Assembly (NCBI RefSeq): GCF_005280735.1
Contig: NZ_CP040077.1
Location: 2,170,001-2,234,000 of the forward strand
Length of the DNA: 64,000 nt
From: Trinickia violacea
GTDB taxonomy: Bacteria; Pseudomonadota; Gammaproteobacteria; Burkholderiales; Burkholderiaceae
Direction: 5' to 3'
Made by a program: the position numbers and the translations under genes. Of this stretch, positions 25,448-34,803 are shown piece after piece. Below the pieces are notes generated by a model. The model saw nothing but the letters and a program-made list of their open reading frames with translations, did no database searches and was not told where the DNA came from. Each line of letters begins with the position of its first letter. The stretch's first letter is position 1.

Positions 25448-26752
25448 ATGCACTCCGAAGCACATTCCGAAAGCAGCAGTCAGATTTGTTCCTCCGAGCC
25501 GATTTTCGGCGGTCATGCGCCGCGCCGCGTGTCGCACGCAGTCGATGTCCGCTGGGGTGGCCAGCTCGTGACGATCGGCGGCGACGCGCCGGTGCGCGTG
25601 CAGTCGATGACGAACACCGATACCGCTGACGCGATCGGCACCGCCATCCAGATCAAGGAACTGGCGCAAGCGGGCTCCGAACTCGTGCGCATCACGGTCA
25701 ACACGCCGGAAGCGGCGGCGGCCGTGCCGGCGATCCGCGATCAGCTCGATCGCATGGGCGTGTCGGTGCCGCTCGTCGGCGATTTTCACTACAACGGCCA
25801 TTTGCTGCTGCGCGACCATCCGGCTTGCGCCGAGGCGCTGTCGAAGTACCGGATCAATCCGGGCAACGTCGGCCAGGGCGCGAAGCGCGACACGCAGTTC
25901 GCGCAGATGATCGAAGCGGCGATCAAGTACGACAAGCCGGTACGTATCGGCGTGAACTGGGGCAGTCTCGACCAGGACCTGCTTGCGCGGATGATGGACG
26001 AGAACGCCTCGCGCGCCGAGCCGTGGGAAGCGCAGAGCGTGATGTATGAAGCGCTGATTCAATCGGCGATCGGCTCTGCCGAACGTGCGGTCGAACTGGG
26101 CCTCGCGCGCAACAAGATCATTCTGTCGTGCAAGGTGAGCGGCGTGCAGGACCTGATCGCCGTCTACCGCGAGCTCGCGCGCCGCTGCACGTTCGCGCTG
26201 CACCTCGGGCTGACCGAGGCCGGAATGGGCTCGAAGGGCATCGTTGCGTCGACGGCGGCGCTTGGCGTGCTGCTGCAACAGGGCATCGGCGACACGATCC
26301 GTATTTCGCTGACGCCGGAACCGGGTGCGTCGCGCACTGGCGAAGTGATCGTCGGCCAGGAAATCCTGCAGACGATGGGCCTTCGCTCGTTCACCCCGAT
26401 GGTGATCGCGTGTCCGGGCTGCGGGCGCACGACGAGCACGCTGTTCCAGGAACTCGCGTCGCAGATCCAGACCTACCTGCGCACGCAGATGCCCGTCTGG
26501 CGTGACCAGTACCCCGGCGTCGAGAAAATGCACGTCGCCGTGATGGGGTGCATCGTCAACGGTCCGGGCGAGTCGAAGCAGGCGAACATCGGCATCAGCT
26601 TGCCGGGCTCGGGCGAGAATCCGGCCGCGCCGGTGTTCATCGACGGGGAAAAGGTCAAGACGCTGCGCGGCGAGCGCATCGCCGAAGAATTCCAGCAAAT
26701 CGTGAGCGACTACGTCGAGCGCCGCTATGGCCGCGCGACCGCCACCCATTAA
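25448..26752 (+). CDS. ispG: (E)-4-hydroxy-3-methylbut-2-enyl-diphosphate synthase IspG
   Basis: 434 residues from ATG at 25448; GTG at 25430 and ATG at 25436 are in frame but the family begins near MHSEAHSESSSQICS. The TIM-barrel domain starts at the VRWGGQLVTIGGDAPV segment. The 4Fe-4S cysteines are in ACPGCGRTTS and GCIVNGPGES. The extra insert between barrel and cluster domain seen in some bacteria (type IIB) is absent. It performs the reductive opening of methylerythritol cyclodiphosphate, the penultimate step of the MEP isoprenoid pathway. Next to hisS in the same direction with 18 nt between. Confidence 0.97.
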   Translation: MHSEAHSESSSQICSSEPIFGGHAPRRVSHAVDVRWGGQLVTIGGDAPVRVQSMTNTDTADAIGTAIQIKELAQAGSELVRITVNTPEAAAAVPAIRDQLDRMGVSVPLVGDFHYNGHLLLRDHPACAEALSKYRINPGNVGQGAKRDTQFAQMIEAAIKYDKPVRIGVNWGSLDQDLLARMMDENASRAEPWEAQSVMYEALIQSAIGSAERAVELGLARNKIILSCKVSGVQDLIAVYRELARRCTFALHLGLTEAGMGSKGIVASTAALGVLLQQGIGDTIRISLTPEPGASRTGEVIVGQEILQTMGLRSFTPMVIACPGCGRTTSTLFQELASQIQTYLRTQMPVWRDQYPGVEKMHVAVMGCIVNGPGESKQANIGISLPGSGENPAAPVFIDGEKVKTLRGERIAEEFQQIVSDYVERRYGRATATH

Positions 26753-26770
26753 TTCGTCAACCGAAACCAG

Positions 26771-28111
26771 ATGACTGAACAGAAGAGAAAGCTCGAGAAG
26801 CTGACTGGCGTAAAAGGCATGAACGACATCCTCCCGCAGGATGCCGGGTTGTGGGAATTCTTCGAAACGACGGTGAAGTCGATGCTTCGCTCGTACGGGT
26901 ATCAGAACATCCGTACGCCGATCGTCGAGCACACGCAGCTCTTTACGCGCGGCATCGGTGAAGTGACCGACATCGTCGAGAAGGAGATGTACAGCTTCAC
27001 CGACGCGCTGAACGGTGAAAACCTGACGATGCGTCCGGAGAACACCGCGGCCGTCGTGCGTGCCGCCATCGAGCACAATCTTCTGTATGAAGGCCCGAAA
27101 CGCCTGTGGTACGTCGGGCCGATGTTCCGGCACGAGCGTCCGCAGCGCGGCCGTTATCGACAGTTCCATCAGGTCGGCGTCGAGGCGCTCGGCTTCGCGG
27201 GGCCGGATGCCGACGCGGAAATCATCCTGATGTGCCAGCGTTTGTGGGACGACCTGGGGCTGATGGGCATCCGCCTCGAAATCAACTCGCTGGGTCTCGC
27301 CGAGGAGCGCGCCGCACACCGTGTCGAGCTGATCGCCTACCTCGAGAAGCACGTCGATGCGCTTGACGACGACGCCAAGCGCCGCCTGTATACGAACCCG
27401 CTGCGCGTGCTCGATACGAAGAACCCGGCGCTCCAGCAGATCGCCGAGAACGCGCCGAAGCTGATCGATTTTCTCGGCGACGAGTCGCGCGCGCACTTCG
27501 AAGGGCTGCAGCGCATCCTGAAGTCGAACAACATTCCGTTCACGATCAACCCGCGGCTCGTGCGCGGTCTCGACTATTACAACCTGACCGTGTTCGAGTG
27601 GGTCACGGATAAACTCGGCGCGCAAGGCACGGTCGCGGCGGGCGGCCGTTACGATCCGCTGATCGAGCAGCTTGGCGGCAAGCCGACGGCGGCGTGCGGC
27701 TGGGCGATGGGCGTCGAGCGGATTCTCGAGTTGCTGAAGGAAGACGATCTCGTTCCGGAAGACGAGGGTTGCGACGTCTATGTCGTCCATCAAGGCGATG
27801 CGGCGCGCGAGCAGGCATTCATCATCGCCGAGCGTCTGCGCGACACGGGGCTCGACGTGATCCTGCATTGCAGTGCGGACGGCGCATCGGCGAGCTTCAA
27901 ATCGCAGATGAAGCGTGCCGACGCGAGCGGCGCGGCATTCGCGATTGTCCTCGGCGAAGACGAAGTCGCGAATGGCACAGTCGGCGTCAAACCGTTGCGT
28001 GACGCGGCGCAAAGTGGTGAAAAGAACGAACAACAGAACGTGCCGGTCGAAGACTTGACCGAATTTCTGATCAATGCGATGGTTGCAACCGCCGATGACG
28101 GCGACGACTGA
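26771..28111 (+). CDS. hisS: Histidyl-tRNA synthetase
   Basis: 446 residues. Motif 2 is RHERPQRGRYRQFHQ, the histidine-A motif is LVRGLDYYNLTVFE, the histidine-B/motif 3 region is AAGGRYDPLIEQLGG, and a C-terminal anticodon domain begins near DVYVVHQGD. It charges tRNA-His in the cytoplasm. The window also holds its paralogue HisZ (36162), which lacks the anticodon domain and is not a synthetase. The gene order ispG-hisS-yfgM-bamB-der is conserved in beta- and gamma-proteobacteria. Confidence 0.98.
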   Translation: MTEQKRKLEKLTGVKGMNDILPQDAGLWEFFETTVKSMLRSYGYQNIRTPIVEHTQLFTRGIGEVTDIVEKEMYSFTDALNGENLTMRPENTAAVVRAAIEHNLLYEGPKRLWYVGPMFRHERPQRGRYRQFHQVGVEALGFAGPDADAEIILMCQRLWDDLGLMGIRLEINSLGLAEERAAHRVELIAYLEKHVDALDDDAKRRLYTNPLRVLDTKNPALQQIAENAPKLIDFLGDESRAHFEGLQRILKSNNIPFTINPRLVRGLDYYNLTVFEWVTDKLGAQGTVAAGGRYDPLIEQLGGKPTAACGWAMGVERILELLKEDDLVPEDEGCDVYVVHQGDAAREQAFIIAERLRDTGLDVILHCSADGASASFKSQMKRADASGAAFAIVLGEDEVANGTVGVKPLRDAAQSGEKNEQQNVPVEDLTEFLINAMVATADDGDD

Positions 28112-28166
28112 ATAGCGCCCGTCGCTCGATAAACACCAGGCACGTAGAAGAAGGAATCGCTTAGCG

Positions 28167-28796
28167 ATGAGTTACCACGACGAACAAGAATCGATAGAAA
28201 GTTTCAAGGCATGGTGGGCACAGTGGGGCAATGCCGCCACTTGGATCGTGCTCATCGCGCTCGTCGCCGCAGCAGGCTGGAACGGCTGGAATTTCTGGCA
28301 GCGGCGCCAGGCGGCGCAGGCCGCCGTGCTCTACGAACAGGTCCAGCAGGCCGTCGCATCGGGCGACAAGGCGAAGGTCAGCCGCGTCGCCGCCGATATG
28401 GAAGATCGGTACGGCAGCACGGCCTATGGGCAGATGACGGCGCTTGCGGCGGCAAAGGCCCTCTACGACGCGGGCGACGAAGCCGCGGCGAAGGCGCAGC
28501 TGCAATGGGCCGTCGACCATGCCAAGGATGACGAGTACAAGGAAATTGCCAAGCTGCGCTTGGCGGGGCTGTTGCTCGACGAGAAGGCTTATGACCAGGG
28601 CCTCGCGCTCCTGGGCGATACGCCGCCGGACGCGTTCAAGGCTCTCGTGGCAGACCGCCGTGGCGATTTGCTGGCGGCTCAAGGCAAGCGCGACGACGCC
28701 CGCACGGCCTATCAGCTCGCACTCGACACGGTGGCGAAAAACGATACGTCAGCGCGCCAACTGATCCAGTTCAAGCTGGACGCGCTGGGTAGCTGA
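28167..28796 (+). CDS. YfgM-like membrane-anchored TPR protein (ancillary SecYEG translocon subunit)
   Basis: 209 residues. A short cytoplasmic N-terminus (MSYHDEQESIESFKAWWAQWG) precedes one membrane helix (about 22-40), followed by a periplasmic helical TPR-like domain (yfgM/DUF2133). In E. coli YfgM associates with the SecYEG translocon and the periplasmic chaperone PpiD, helping secreted proteins pass to periplasmic chaperones. An AAGGAA ribosome site lies 12 nt upstream. Immediately before bamB, which also deals with newly exported proteins. Confidence 0.9.
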   Translation: MSYHDEQESIESFKAWWAQWGNAATWIVLIALVAAAGWNGWNFWQRRQAAQAAVLYEQVQQAVASGDKAKVSRVAADMEDRYGSTAYGQMTALAAAKALYDAGDEAAAKAQLQWAVDHAKDDEYKEIAKLRLAGLLLDEKAYDQGLALLGDTPPDAFKALVADRRGDLLAAQGKRDDARTAYQLALDTVAKNDTSARQLIQFKLDALGS

Positions 28797-28861
28797 CCGG
28801 GGCCGTATGCGCCGCGCGTCGCTCCCATTCCATTGACCAACCTTACCTAGCTTGCCCACCG

Positions 28862-30007
28862 ATGAATTTGCTGAAACGTTACGCTGCGCCCGTTGTCTGT
28901 GCGATGACCGTCCTCGCTCTGGCGGCTTGCTCATCCACGAAAGACGAGCGCCGCGTGCCGACGCCGCTGACCGACTTCAAGCCCGTGCTCAACGTGCAGC
29001 AGGCTTGGAAGGCGAGCGTCGGCAAGGGCGGGCGCTATTTGTTCTCGCCGGTCGCGGTCGGTGACGCGGTCTACGCCGCGGGCACGAACGGCTCGGTCGA
29101 GAAGATCGATGCGAAGACCGGCCAGGAAGTGTGGCGCACGAAGGTGGGCGTGGACCTGACGGCGGGCGTCGGCAGCGACGGCACGCTGACGGCCGTTGGC
29201 GCGGAAAAGGGCGGCGTCTATGTGCTGGGCGCGGACGGCAAGCTGCTGTGGAAGGCGACGGCGCAAGGCGAGATCATTTCGCCGCCGCTCGTCGGCAACG
29301 GCCTCGTGATCGTGCGGACGATCGACGGCGCAATCAGTGCATTCAATGCGGACACGGGCGAGCTGAAGTGGGTGTATCGCAATCGTGCCGTGCCGCTCAA
29401 TCTGCGCGTGTCGGCCGGCATGATCTTCGCGGGCAATGCCGCGGTGCTCGCCGGCTTCCCGGGCGGCGGCCTCTCGGCGATCAACCTGCAAACCGGCGAC
29501 GAGTACTGGGAAGCGCCGGTCTCGTATCCGAAGGGCGTGACCGAAGTCGAGCGGATCAACGACGTGACGGGCGCGCCGACGCTGATCGGTGCCGAAACCT
29601 GCGCCGTGACGTTCCAAGGGCAAATCGGCTGCTTCGACGCGAACTCGGGCCGTCCGGTGTGGCAGAAGGCGTTCTCGAGCGCGCGCGGCGTGGCGCAGGA
29701 CGATGCGATCGTCGCGGCGCCTGACGACTGGTCGGTGATCAGCGCGTTCGACGTTCAAAGCGGCAAGAAGCTCTGGAGCAACGACAAGCTCAAGAGCCGC
29801 GATCTCGGCGTGCCGTTCCTGCTGGGGCCGTCGGTGGTGGTCGGCGACTACGAGGGCTATGTGCATTTCCTGTCGCGGGACGACGGTTCGTTCGTCGCGC
29901 GGATGAAGACGGACGGCAGCCCGATCATTTCGGCGCCGGTAATGGCGGGCGACACGCTCGTCGTGCAAACGACCGACGGCGACCTGTACGGTTTCCGGCC
30001 GCGCTAA
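28862..30007 (+). CDS. bamB: Outer membrane protein assembly factor BamB
   Basis: 381 residues. The signal peptide ends in the lipobox LAAC, acylated at C23. The rest is an eight-bladed propeller of PQQ-like repeats (for example KTGQEVWRTKVG, NADTGELKWVY, TGDEYWEAPVSY, NSGRPVWQKAF). BamB is a periplasm-facing lipoprotein of the BAM complex and speeds insertion of beta-barrel proteins. bamD, a second BAM subunit, is about 20 kb further on in this window. A good intrinsic terminator follows. Confidence 0.97.
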   Translation: MNLLKRYAAPVVCAMTVLALAACSSTKDERRVPTPLTDFKPVLNVQQAWKASVGKGGRYLFSPVAVGDAVYAAGTNGSVEKIDAKTGQEVWRTKVGVDLTAGVGSDGTLTAVGAEKGGVYVLGADGKLLWKATAQGEIISPPLVGNGLVIVRTIDGAISAFNADTGELKWVYRNRAVPLNLRVSAGMIFAGNAAVLAGFPGGGLSAINLQTGDEYWEAPVSYPKGVTEVERINDVTGAPTLIGAETCAVTFQGQIGCFDANSGRPVWQKAFSSARGVAQDDAIVAAPDDWSVISAFDVQSGKKLWSNDKLKSRDLGVPFLLGPSVVVGDYEGYVHFLSRDDGSFVARMKTDGSPIISAPVMAGDTLVVQTTDGDLYGFRPR

Positions 30008-30053
30008 ACGCGGCGGCTTGTCACGGTTCGCAACCGTTTTCTGTGCGTACGCG

Positions 30054-30089
30054 TACAGGCCGGCCCATGCCGGCCTGTATGCTTTTTTA
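30054..30089 (+). terminator. Intrinsic terminator of bamB
   Basis: An 11-bp stem, TACAGGCCGGC (30054-30064) with GCCGGCCTGTA (30069-30079), around a CCAT loop, followed by TGC and a run of six T. Confidence 0.88.
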
Positions 30090-30289
30090 TCGGCAGTGCG
30101 AAGGCATGGGGCGCCGGCCCGCCGTACCTTCGGCCGAACTATCGCCCGCTTGAGACACGGCGGCCGGCCAGTGCTGGGCCGCGATGATTTCGTGATAATT
30201 TTTGTCACACGCAGCGTGTCGGTTGCCGGGCGGCCTCGCCGCGGCAGCAAGGGGACGACGCCTCTGCGTTTCACTTTAGACAACATCAG

Positions 30290-31627
30290 ATGAAACCCGT
30301 AATTGCCCTCGTCGGGCGCCCCAACGTGGGGAAATCCACTCTGTTCAACCGCTTGACGCGCTCACGAGATGCGCTCGTCGCGGACCTGCCGGGTCTCACG
30401 CGCGACCGCCACTATGGCGAAGGGCGCGTGGGCGACCGGCCGTATCTGGTGGTCGACACCGGCGGCTTCGAGCCGGTCGCGAAAGACGGCATCCTGCACG
30501 AGATGGCGCGCCAGACCCGTCAGGCGGTCGAAGAGTCGGACATCGTCGTGTTCATCGTCGACGGTCGCAACGGCCTCGCGCCGCAGGACAAATCGATCGC
30601 GGACTATCTGCGCAAGACTGGCCGGCCGATTTTCCTCGTCGTCAACAAGGCCGAGGGGATGAAGTACACGTCGGTCGCGGCCGATTTCTACGAGCTCGGT
30701 CTCGGCGATCCGCGCGCGATTTCCGCCGCTCACGGCGATGGTGTCGCGGAGATGATCAACGAGGCGCTCGGCGTCGCCTACGCCGGTCATCCGGAGGAAA
30801 GCGAAGAGGAAAAGGCGCATCGCGGCGTGAAGATTGCGATTGTCGGGCGGCCGAATGTCGGCAAATCGACGCTCGTCAATACGTTGATCGGCGAGGACCG
30901 TGTCATTGCATTCGACATGCCTGGCACGACGCGCGATTCGATCTACGTCGATTTCGAGCGGCAGGGCAAGAAGTACACGCTGATCGACACGGCGGGCCTG
31001 CGCCGCCGCGGCAAGGTGTTCGAGGCGATCGAGAAATTCTCGGTCGTGAAGACACTGCAATCGATCGCGGACGCGAACGTCGTGATTCTATTGCTCGACG
31101 CGCAACAGGACATTTCGGATCAGGACGCGCACATCGCCGGCTTCGTCGTCGAGCAGGGCCGTGCGCTCGTCGTCGGCGTGAACAAGTGGGACGGGCTCGA
31201 TTCGCATGTGCGCGAGCGCACGAAATCCGACCTGACGCGCAAGCTCAAATTCCTTGAATTTGCGAAATTCCACTACATATCGGCAGTGGAGAAGACGGGG
31301 ATCGGCGCGCTCATGCGCTCGGTCGACGACGCGTATGCCGCGGCGATGGCGAAGCTGCCGACGCCGAAGCTCACGCGCGCGCTGATCGAGGCGGTCGAGT
31401 TCCAGCAGCCGCGGCGCCGCGGTCCGGTGCGTCCGAAGCTGCGCTATGCGCACCAGGGCGGACAGAATCCGCCGATCATCGTCATTCACGGTAATGCGCT
31501 CGACGCGGTGACGGAAACCTACAAGCGCTACCTCGAGAACCGCTTTCGAGAAACTTTCTCGCTGACTGGGACTCCATTGCGCATAGAGTTTCGTTCGTCG
31601 ACGAACCCTTACGCGGAAAAAGGCTGA
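30290..31627 (+). CDS. der: Ribosome assembly GTPase Der (EngA)
   Basis: 445 residues with two tandem GTPase domains, each carrying GRPNVGKS (residues 9-16 and 186-193). Each is followed by its own DTGG/DTAG switch II and NK.D-type base motif (VVNKAEG in the first, GVNKWDG in the second). A C-terminal KH-like domain ends LRIEFRSSTNPYAEKG. It is essential for 50S subunit maturation. A 283-nt gap with the bamB terminator precedes it, so it has its own promoter. It is followed by hfq and hflX. Confidence 0.98.
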   Translation: MKPVIALVGRPNVGKSTLFNRLTRSRDALVADLPGLTRDRHYGEGRVGDRPYLVVDTGGFEPVAKDGILHEMARQTRQAVEESDIVVFIVDGRNGLAPQDKSIADYLRKTGRPIFLVVNKAEGMKYTSVAADFYELGLGDPRAISAAHGDGVAEMINEALGVAYAGHPEESEEEKAHRGVKIAIVGRPNVGKSTLVNTLIGEDRVIAFDMPGTTRDSIYVDFERQGKKYTLIDTAGLRRRGKVFEAIEKFSVVKTLQSIADANVVILLLDAQQDISDQDAHIAGFVVEQGRALVVGVNKWDGLDSHVRERTKSDLTRKLKFLEFAKFHYISAVEKTGIGALMRSVDDAYAAAMAKLPTPKLTRALIEAVEFQQPRRRGPVRPKLRYAHQGGQNPPIIVIHGNALDAVTETYKRYLENRFRETFSLTGTPLRIEFRSSTNPYAEKG

Positions 31628-31690
31628 AACCCGCGTGCATCAAGGGTTTGGCCGAATGGCTAGCCCGCTGGTGCGATAACGAAAATCGGC

Positions 31691-31696
31691 TATAGT
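31691..31696 (+). promoter_or_regulatory. Possible hfq -10 box
   Basis: TATAGT, 76 nt before the hfq start; no clear -35 at the usual distance. Confidence 0.35.
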
Positions 31697-31772
31697 GTAG
31701 CGATTGACGGGGAATTTCTTTTTCTTCGCCGCTCAATCACGATCAACCTGCAAAAAAATGACGGAGTTTGCT

Positions 31773-32009
31773 ATGAGCAACAAAGGGCAATTGTTACAAG
31801 ACCCGTTTTTGAACGCGCTGCGTAAAGAGCATGTGCCGGTGTCAATCTATCTGGTCAACGGCATCAAGCTCCAGGGGAACATCGAATCGTTCGACCAGTA
31901 CGTCGTGTTGCTCCGGAATACCGTGACCCAGATGGTCTACAAGCACGCTATTTCGACTGTCGTGCCTGCTCGTCCGGTCAATTTCCACCCGGATACCGAA
32001 CAGTCCTAA
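31773..32009 (+). CDS. hfq: RNA chaperone Hfq
   Basis: 78 residues starting MSNKGQLLQDPFLNALRKE. The Sm1 motif (VSIYLVNGIKLQGNIESFDQ) and Sm2 motif (YKHAISTVVP) are complete, and the C-terminal tail is short, as in Burkholderia. The hexamer brings small RNAs to their target mRNAs and controls rpoS translation in other bacteria. A GGAG 8 nt upstream fixes the start; an in-frame extension to 31704 is not conserved. The order der-hfq-hflX-hflK-hflC is conserved. Confidence 0.98.
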   Translation: MSNKGQLLQDPFLNALRKEHVPVSIYLVNGIKLQGNIESFDQYVVLLRNTVTQMVYKHAISTVVPARPVNFHPDTEQS

Positions 32010-32022
32010 AACCCATCGTCGC

Positions 32023-32070
32023 GGCCGGCATTGCGTCGCCGTCGGCGATACATGCCGGTCGCTTTATTTT
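32023..32070 (+). terminator. Nested stem-loop at the hfq 3' end, just before hflX
   Basis: GGCCGGCAT (32023-32031) pairs with ATGCCGGTC (32052-32060), enclosing a second stem, TCGCC (32036-32040) with GGCGA (32044-32048). CTTTATTTT follows. It probably acts as a partial hfq terminator; the hflX start codon lies directly at its end. Confidence 0.6.
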
Positions 32071-33286
32071 GACATCCACCAATTTGATCAACGCTGCACT
32101 CGTCGGCATCGACTTTGGAAAGATCGATTTCCAAGCCAGTCTAGAAGAACTCAGCCTGCTCGCGCAGAGCGCGGGCGCCCATCCCGCCGTCACGCTCACC
32201 GGACGACGTTCCAGCCCCGATGCCGCGATGTTCGTCGGCAGCGGCAAGGCCGAAGAGCTGCGCCTTGCCTGCGAGGCGAACGACATCGAAATCGTCATTT
32301 TCAATCACGCGTTGGCTCCCGCGCAGCAGCGCAATCTGGAGCGTGCGCTTAACAGGCGCGTCGTCGACCGTACCAGCCTGATTCTCGACATCTTTGCGCA
32401 GCGCGCCCGAAGCCATGAAGGCAAGCTGCAGGTCGAGCTCGCGCAGCTGCAGTATTTGTCGACGCGGCTGATTCGCGCGTGGACCCACCTCGAGCGGCAA
32501 AAAGGCGGTATCGGCCTGCGCGGTCCCGGCGAAACCCAGCTCGAAACCGACCGCCGGCTGATTGGCGAACGCATCAAGATGCTGAAGTCGCGGCTCGATA
32601 AACTGCGGCGCCAGCACGGCACGCAGCGGCGCCAGCGCGAACGCAACCGGACAATGTCGGTGTCGCTCGTCGGCTATACCAACGCCGGTAAATCGACGCT
32701 CTTCAACGCATTGACGAAGGCGCAAGCCTACGCGGCCGATCAGCTGTTCGCGACGCTCGACACCACCTCGCGTCGCGTCTATCTCGGCGACGAAGCCGGG
32801 CAGGTAGTCGTGTCCGATACCGTCGGCTTTATCCGCGAATTGCCGCACCAGCTCGTCGCGGCATTTCGCGCGACGCTCGAAGAAACGATTCATGCCGACT
32901 TGCTGCTGCATGTGGTCGATGCGTCGAGTGCGGTGCGCCTCGATCAGATCGATCAGGTGAACGACGTGCTGCACGAGATCGGCGCCGACTCGATTCGCCA
33001 GATTCTCGTCTTCAACAAGATCGACGCGGTGCCCGAGTTGGCGGCGCGCGGCGAGGCGGTCGAAAGGGACGAGTATGGTAATATTTCGCGCGTCTTTTTG
33101 AGCGCGCGCACGGGCCAAGGATTAGATACGCTGCGCGCCGCGATCGCCGAAATCGCGACTTCAGAAAATCTTCCAGACACTGGGCGAGCACTGCCGGAAG
33201 ACGACCGGTTGGCAGAACAACACGAAGAACTCAAGGTCACGCTGGACGCCGGAAACGAGGTGCTGACCCGTTCTAATTTGCTTTGA
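32069..33286 (+). CDS. hflX: GTPase HflX
   Basis: 405 residues from TTG at 32069; another in-frame TTG at 32084 fits the conserved LINAALVGIDFG beginning equally well. Neither has a good ribosome site and no ATG is available, so a non-ATG start is near certain. The N-terminal HflX domain includes the glycine-rich GGIGLRGPGETQLE. The GTPase domain has VGYTNAGKST, DTVGFIRELPHQ and FNKID. HflX splits stalled or heat-damaged 70S ribosomes. It lies between hfq and hflK as in enterobacteria, with a stem-loop at its 5' end. Confidence 0.93.
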   Translation: MTSTNLINAALVGIDFGKIDFQASLEELSLLAQSAGAHPAVTLTGRRSSPDAAMFVGSGKAEELRLACEANDIEIVIFNHALAPAQQRNLERALNRRVVDRTSLILDIFAQRARSHEGKLQVELAQLQYLSTRLIRAWTHLERQKGGIGLRGPGETQLETDRRLIGERIKMLKSRLDKLRRQHGTQRRQRERNRTMSVSLVGYTNAGKSTLFNALTKAQAYAADQLFATLDTTSRRVYLGDEAGQVVVSDTVGFIRELPHQLVAAFRATLEETIHADLLLHVVDASSAVRLDQIDQVNDVLHEIGADSIRQILVFNKIDAVPELAARGEAVERDEYGNISRVFLSARTGQGLDTLRAAIAEIATSENLPDTGRALPEDDRLAEQHEELKVTLDAGNEVLTRSNLL

Positions 33287-33425
33287 CGACCCTCCCAAGA
33301 AAACGCCGGGCTGCGCCAGGTTTTCCGCCCTTGTAGGAAGTCCCCTTGGGGGATTGTCCCCCTCGGGTCGAATGGCGCGTAGCGGCAGGTCTGGGGGCCC
33401 TCACTACTCTAGTGAACGAACACTG

Positions 33426-34790
33426 GTGAACGAATACAAAGAGCGGAGTACCTGGCTGCGTTTGCGCGCCATTCTTTCGATCAACGATCCTCGATGGGGG
33501 CGTAGCGAAGGCAATGGCGACAAGCAGCGCCCGAATGAGCCCAAGCGCCCGCAAGGCGACGGCGAAGGGCCGCCCGATCTCGACGAGATGTGGCGTGACT
33601 TCAATCGCCGTCTGAGCAGCTTGTTCGGCGGCAAGGGTAAAGGCAAAGGTCTGGGGCCGGGCGATCGCCGTCCGGATAACGGCCGCGCGGCGCGCGTCGG
33701 CGTCGGTATCGTGATCGGCGTGCTCGTCGCGATTTATCTCGGCAGCGGCATTTTCATCGTGCAGGACGGCCAAGCCGGCGTCGTGCTGCAATTCGGCAAG
33801 TACCGCGGAACCGTCGAGCAAGGCGTGCACTGGCGCCTGCCCTATCCGTTCGAAACGCAGGAAATCGTCAACGTCAGCCAGGTGCGCGCGGTGGAAATCG
33901 GGCGCAACAACGCCGTTGCCGGCGCCAACGTGAAAGACTCGTCGATGCTTACGCGCGACGGCGATATTCTCGACGTGCGCTTTGCGGTCCAATACCAAGT
34001 CAAGACGCCCATCGACTATCTGTTTCGCACGACCGATCCCGATCAGAGCGTGACGCAGGCCGCGCAGGCCTCGGTGCGCGAGATCGTCGGCACGCGCAGC
34101 ACGGAAGACATGCTTTATCAGGACCGCGAAGCAATGCGCCAGCAGTTGCAGGACGCGATTCAGCGCAAGCTCGATCAATATAAGACCGGTCTTGCCGTTA
34201 CGGGCGTCACGATCGAGAGCGTGGCGCCGCCCGAGCAAGTGCAAAGCGCGTTTGACGATGCCGCCAAGGCCCGCCAGGACCGTGAGCGCGCCAAGCACGA
34301 TGCGCAAGCCTACGCGAGCGATCTGGTGCCGCGTGCGCAAGGCGACGCCGCGCGCATGATCGACGACGCGAAGTCCTACTCGGATCGCGTCGTGGCCGAA
34401 GCGCAGGGCGATGCCGAGCGCTTCGAGCAAGTGTATGCGCAATATTCGAAAGCACCTGCGGTGATCCGCCAGCGCATGTACCTCGAAACGATGCAGCAAA
34501 TCTACTCGAACGCGACGAAGGTCTACATCGGCGGCAAGACCGCCGCCAACGTGATCTTGCCGCTCGACAAGATCGTCGAGGAGAGCCGTCAGCGTGCAAG
34601 CGAAGCGGCACGCGGCGCTTCCGCGCCTGCTGCAGCGGGCGCGAGCGAAGCGGCCAGCGCGGCTGCCGCCACGTCGTCCGCCGCGGTCTCTGCGCCGAGC
34701 GCCGCAAGTCAGGCGGCGGCGGCAAGCGACGTCCTGCGTTCGCGCGATGCGTTCCGCAGCCGCGGCCGCGAAGACGATCTGCCGCAATAA
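33426..34790 (+). CDS. hflK: FtsH protease modulator HflK
   Basis: 454 residues from GTG at 33426 (start of MNEYKERSTWLRLRAILS, which matches the family); an in-frame ATG at 33354 is less likely. A Gly/Lys/Pro-rich cytoplasmic stretch precedes one membrane helix (about 81-98), then an SPFH/prohibitin domain (FIVQDGQAGVVLQFGKY onwards), a long coiled coil and an Ala-rich tail. With HflC it forms a cage around FtsH in the inner membrane and limits its access to membrane substrates. GTGAACGAA is repeated at 33414 and 33426, so the start codon sits in the second copy. Confidence 0.95.
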   Translation: MNEYKERSTWLRLRAILSINDPRWGRSEGNGDKQRPNEPKRPQGDGEGPPDLDEMWRDFNRRLSSLFGGKGKGKGLGPGDRRPDNGRAARVGVGIVIGVLVAIYLGSGIFIVQDGQAGVVLQFGKYRGTVEQGVHWRLPYPFETQEIVNVSQVRAVEIGRNNAVAGANVKDSSMLTRDGDILDVRFAVQYQVKTPIDYLFRTTDPDQSVTQAAQASVREIVGTRSTEDMLYQDREAMRQQLQDAIQRKLDQYKTGLAVTGVTIESVAPPEQVQSAFDDAAKARQDRERAKHDAQAYASDLVPRAQGDAARMIDDAKSYSDRVVAEAQGDAERFEQVYAQYSKAPAVIRQRMYLETMQQIYSNATKVYIGGKTAANVILPLDKIVEESRQRASEAARGASAPAAAGASEAASAAAATSSAAVSAPSAASQAAAASDVLRSRDAFRSRGREDDLPQ

Positions 34791-34803
34791 GGAGCGCAAA
34801 GAC

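Noticed and set aside
25433..28033. Very long leftward open frame (866 codons) opposite ispG and hisS
   Set aside because: Composition is Arg/His/Asp-rich, as expected for the antisense frame of GC-rich genes, and ispG and hisS on the plus strand are complete and conserved.
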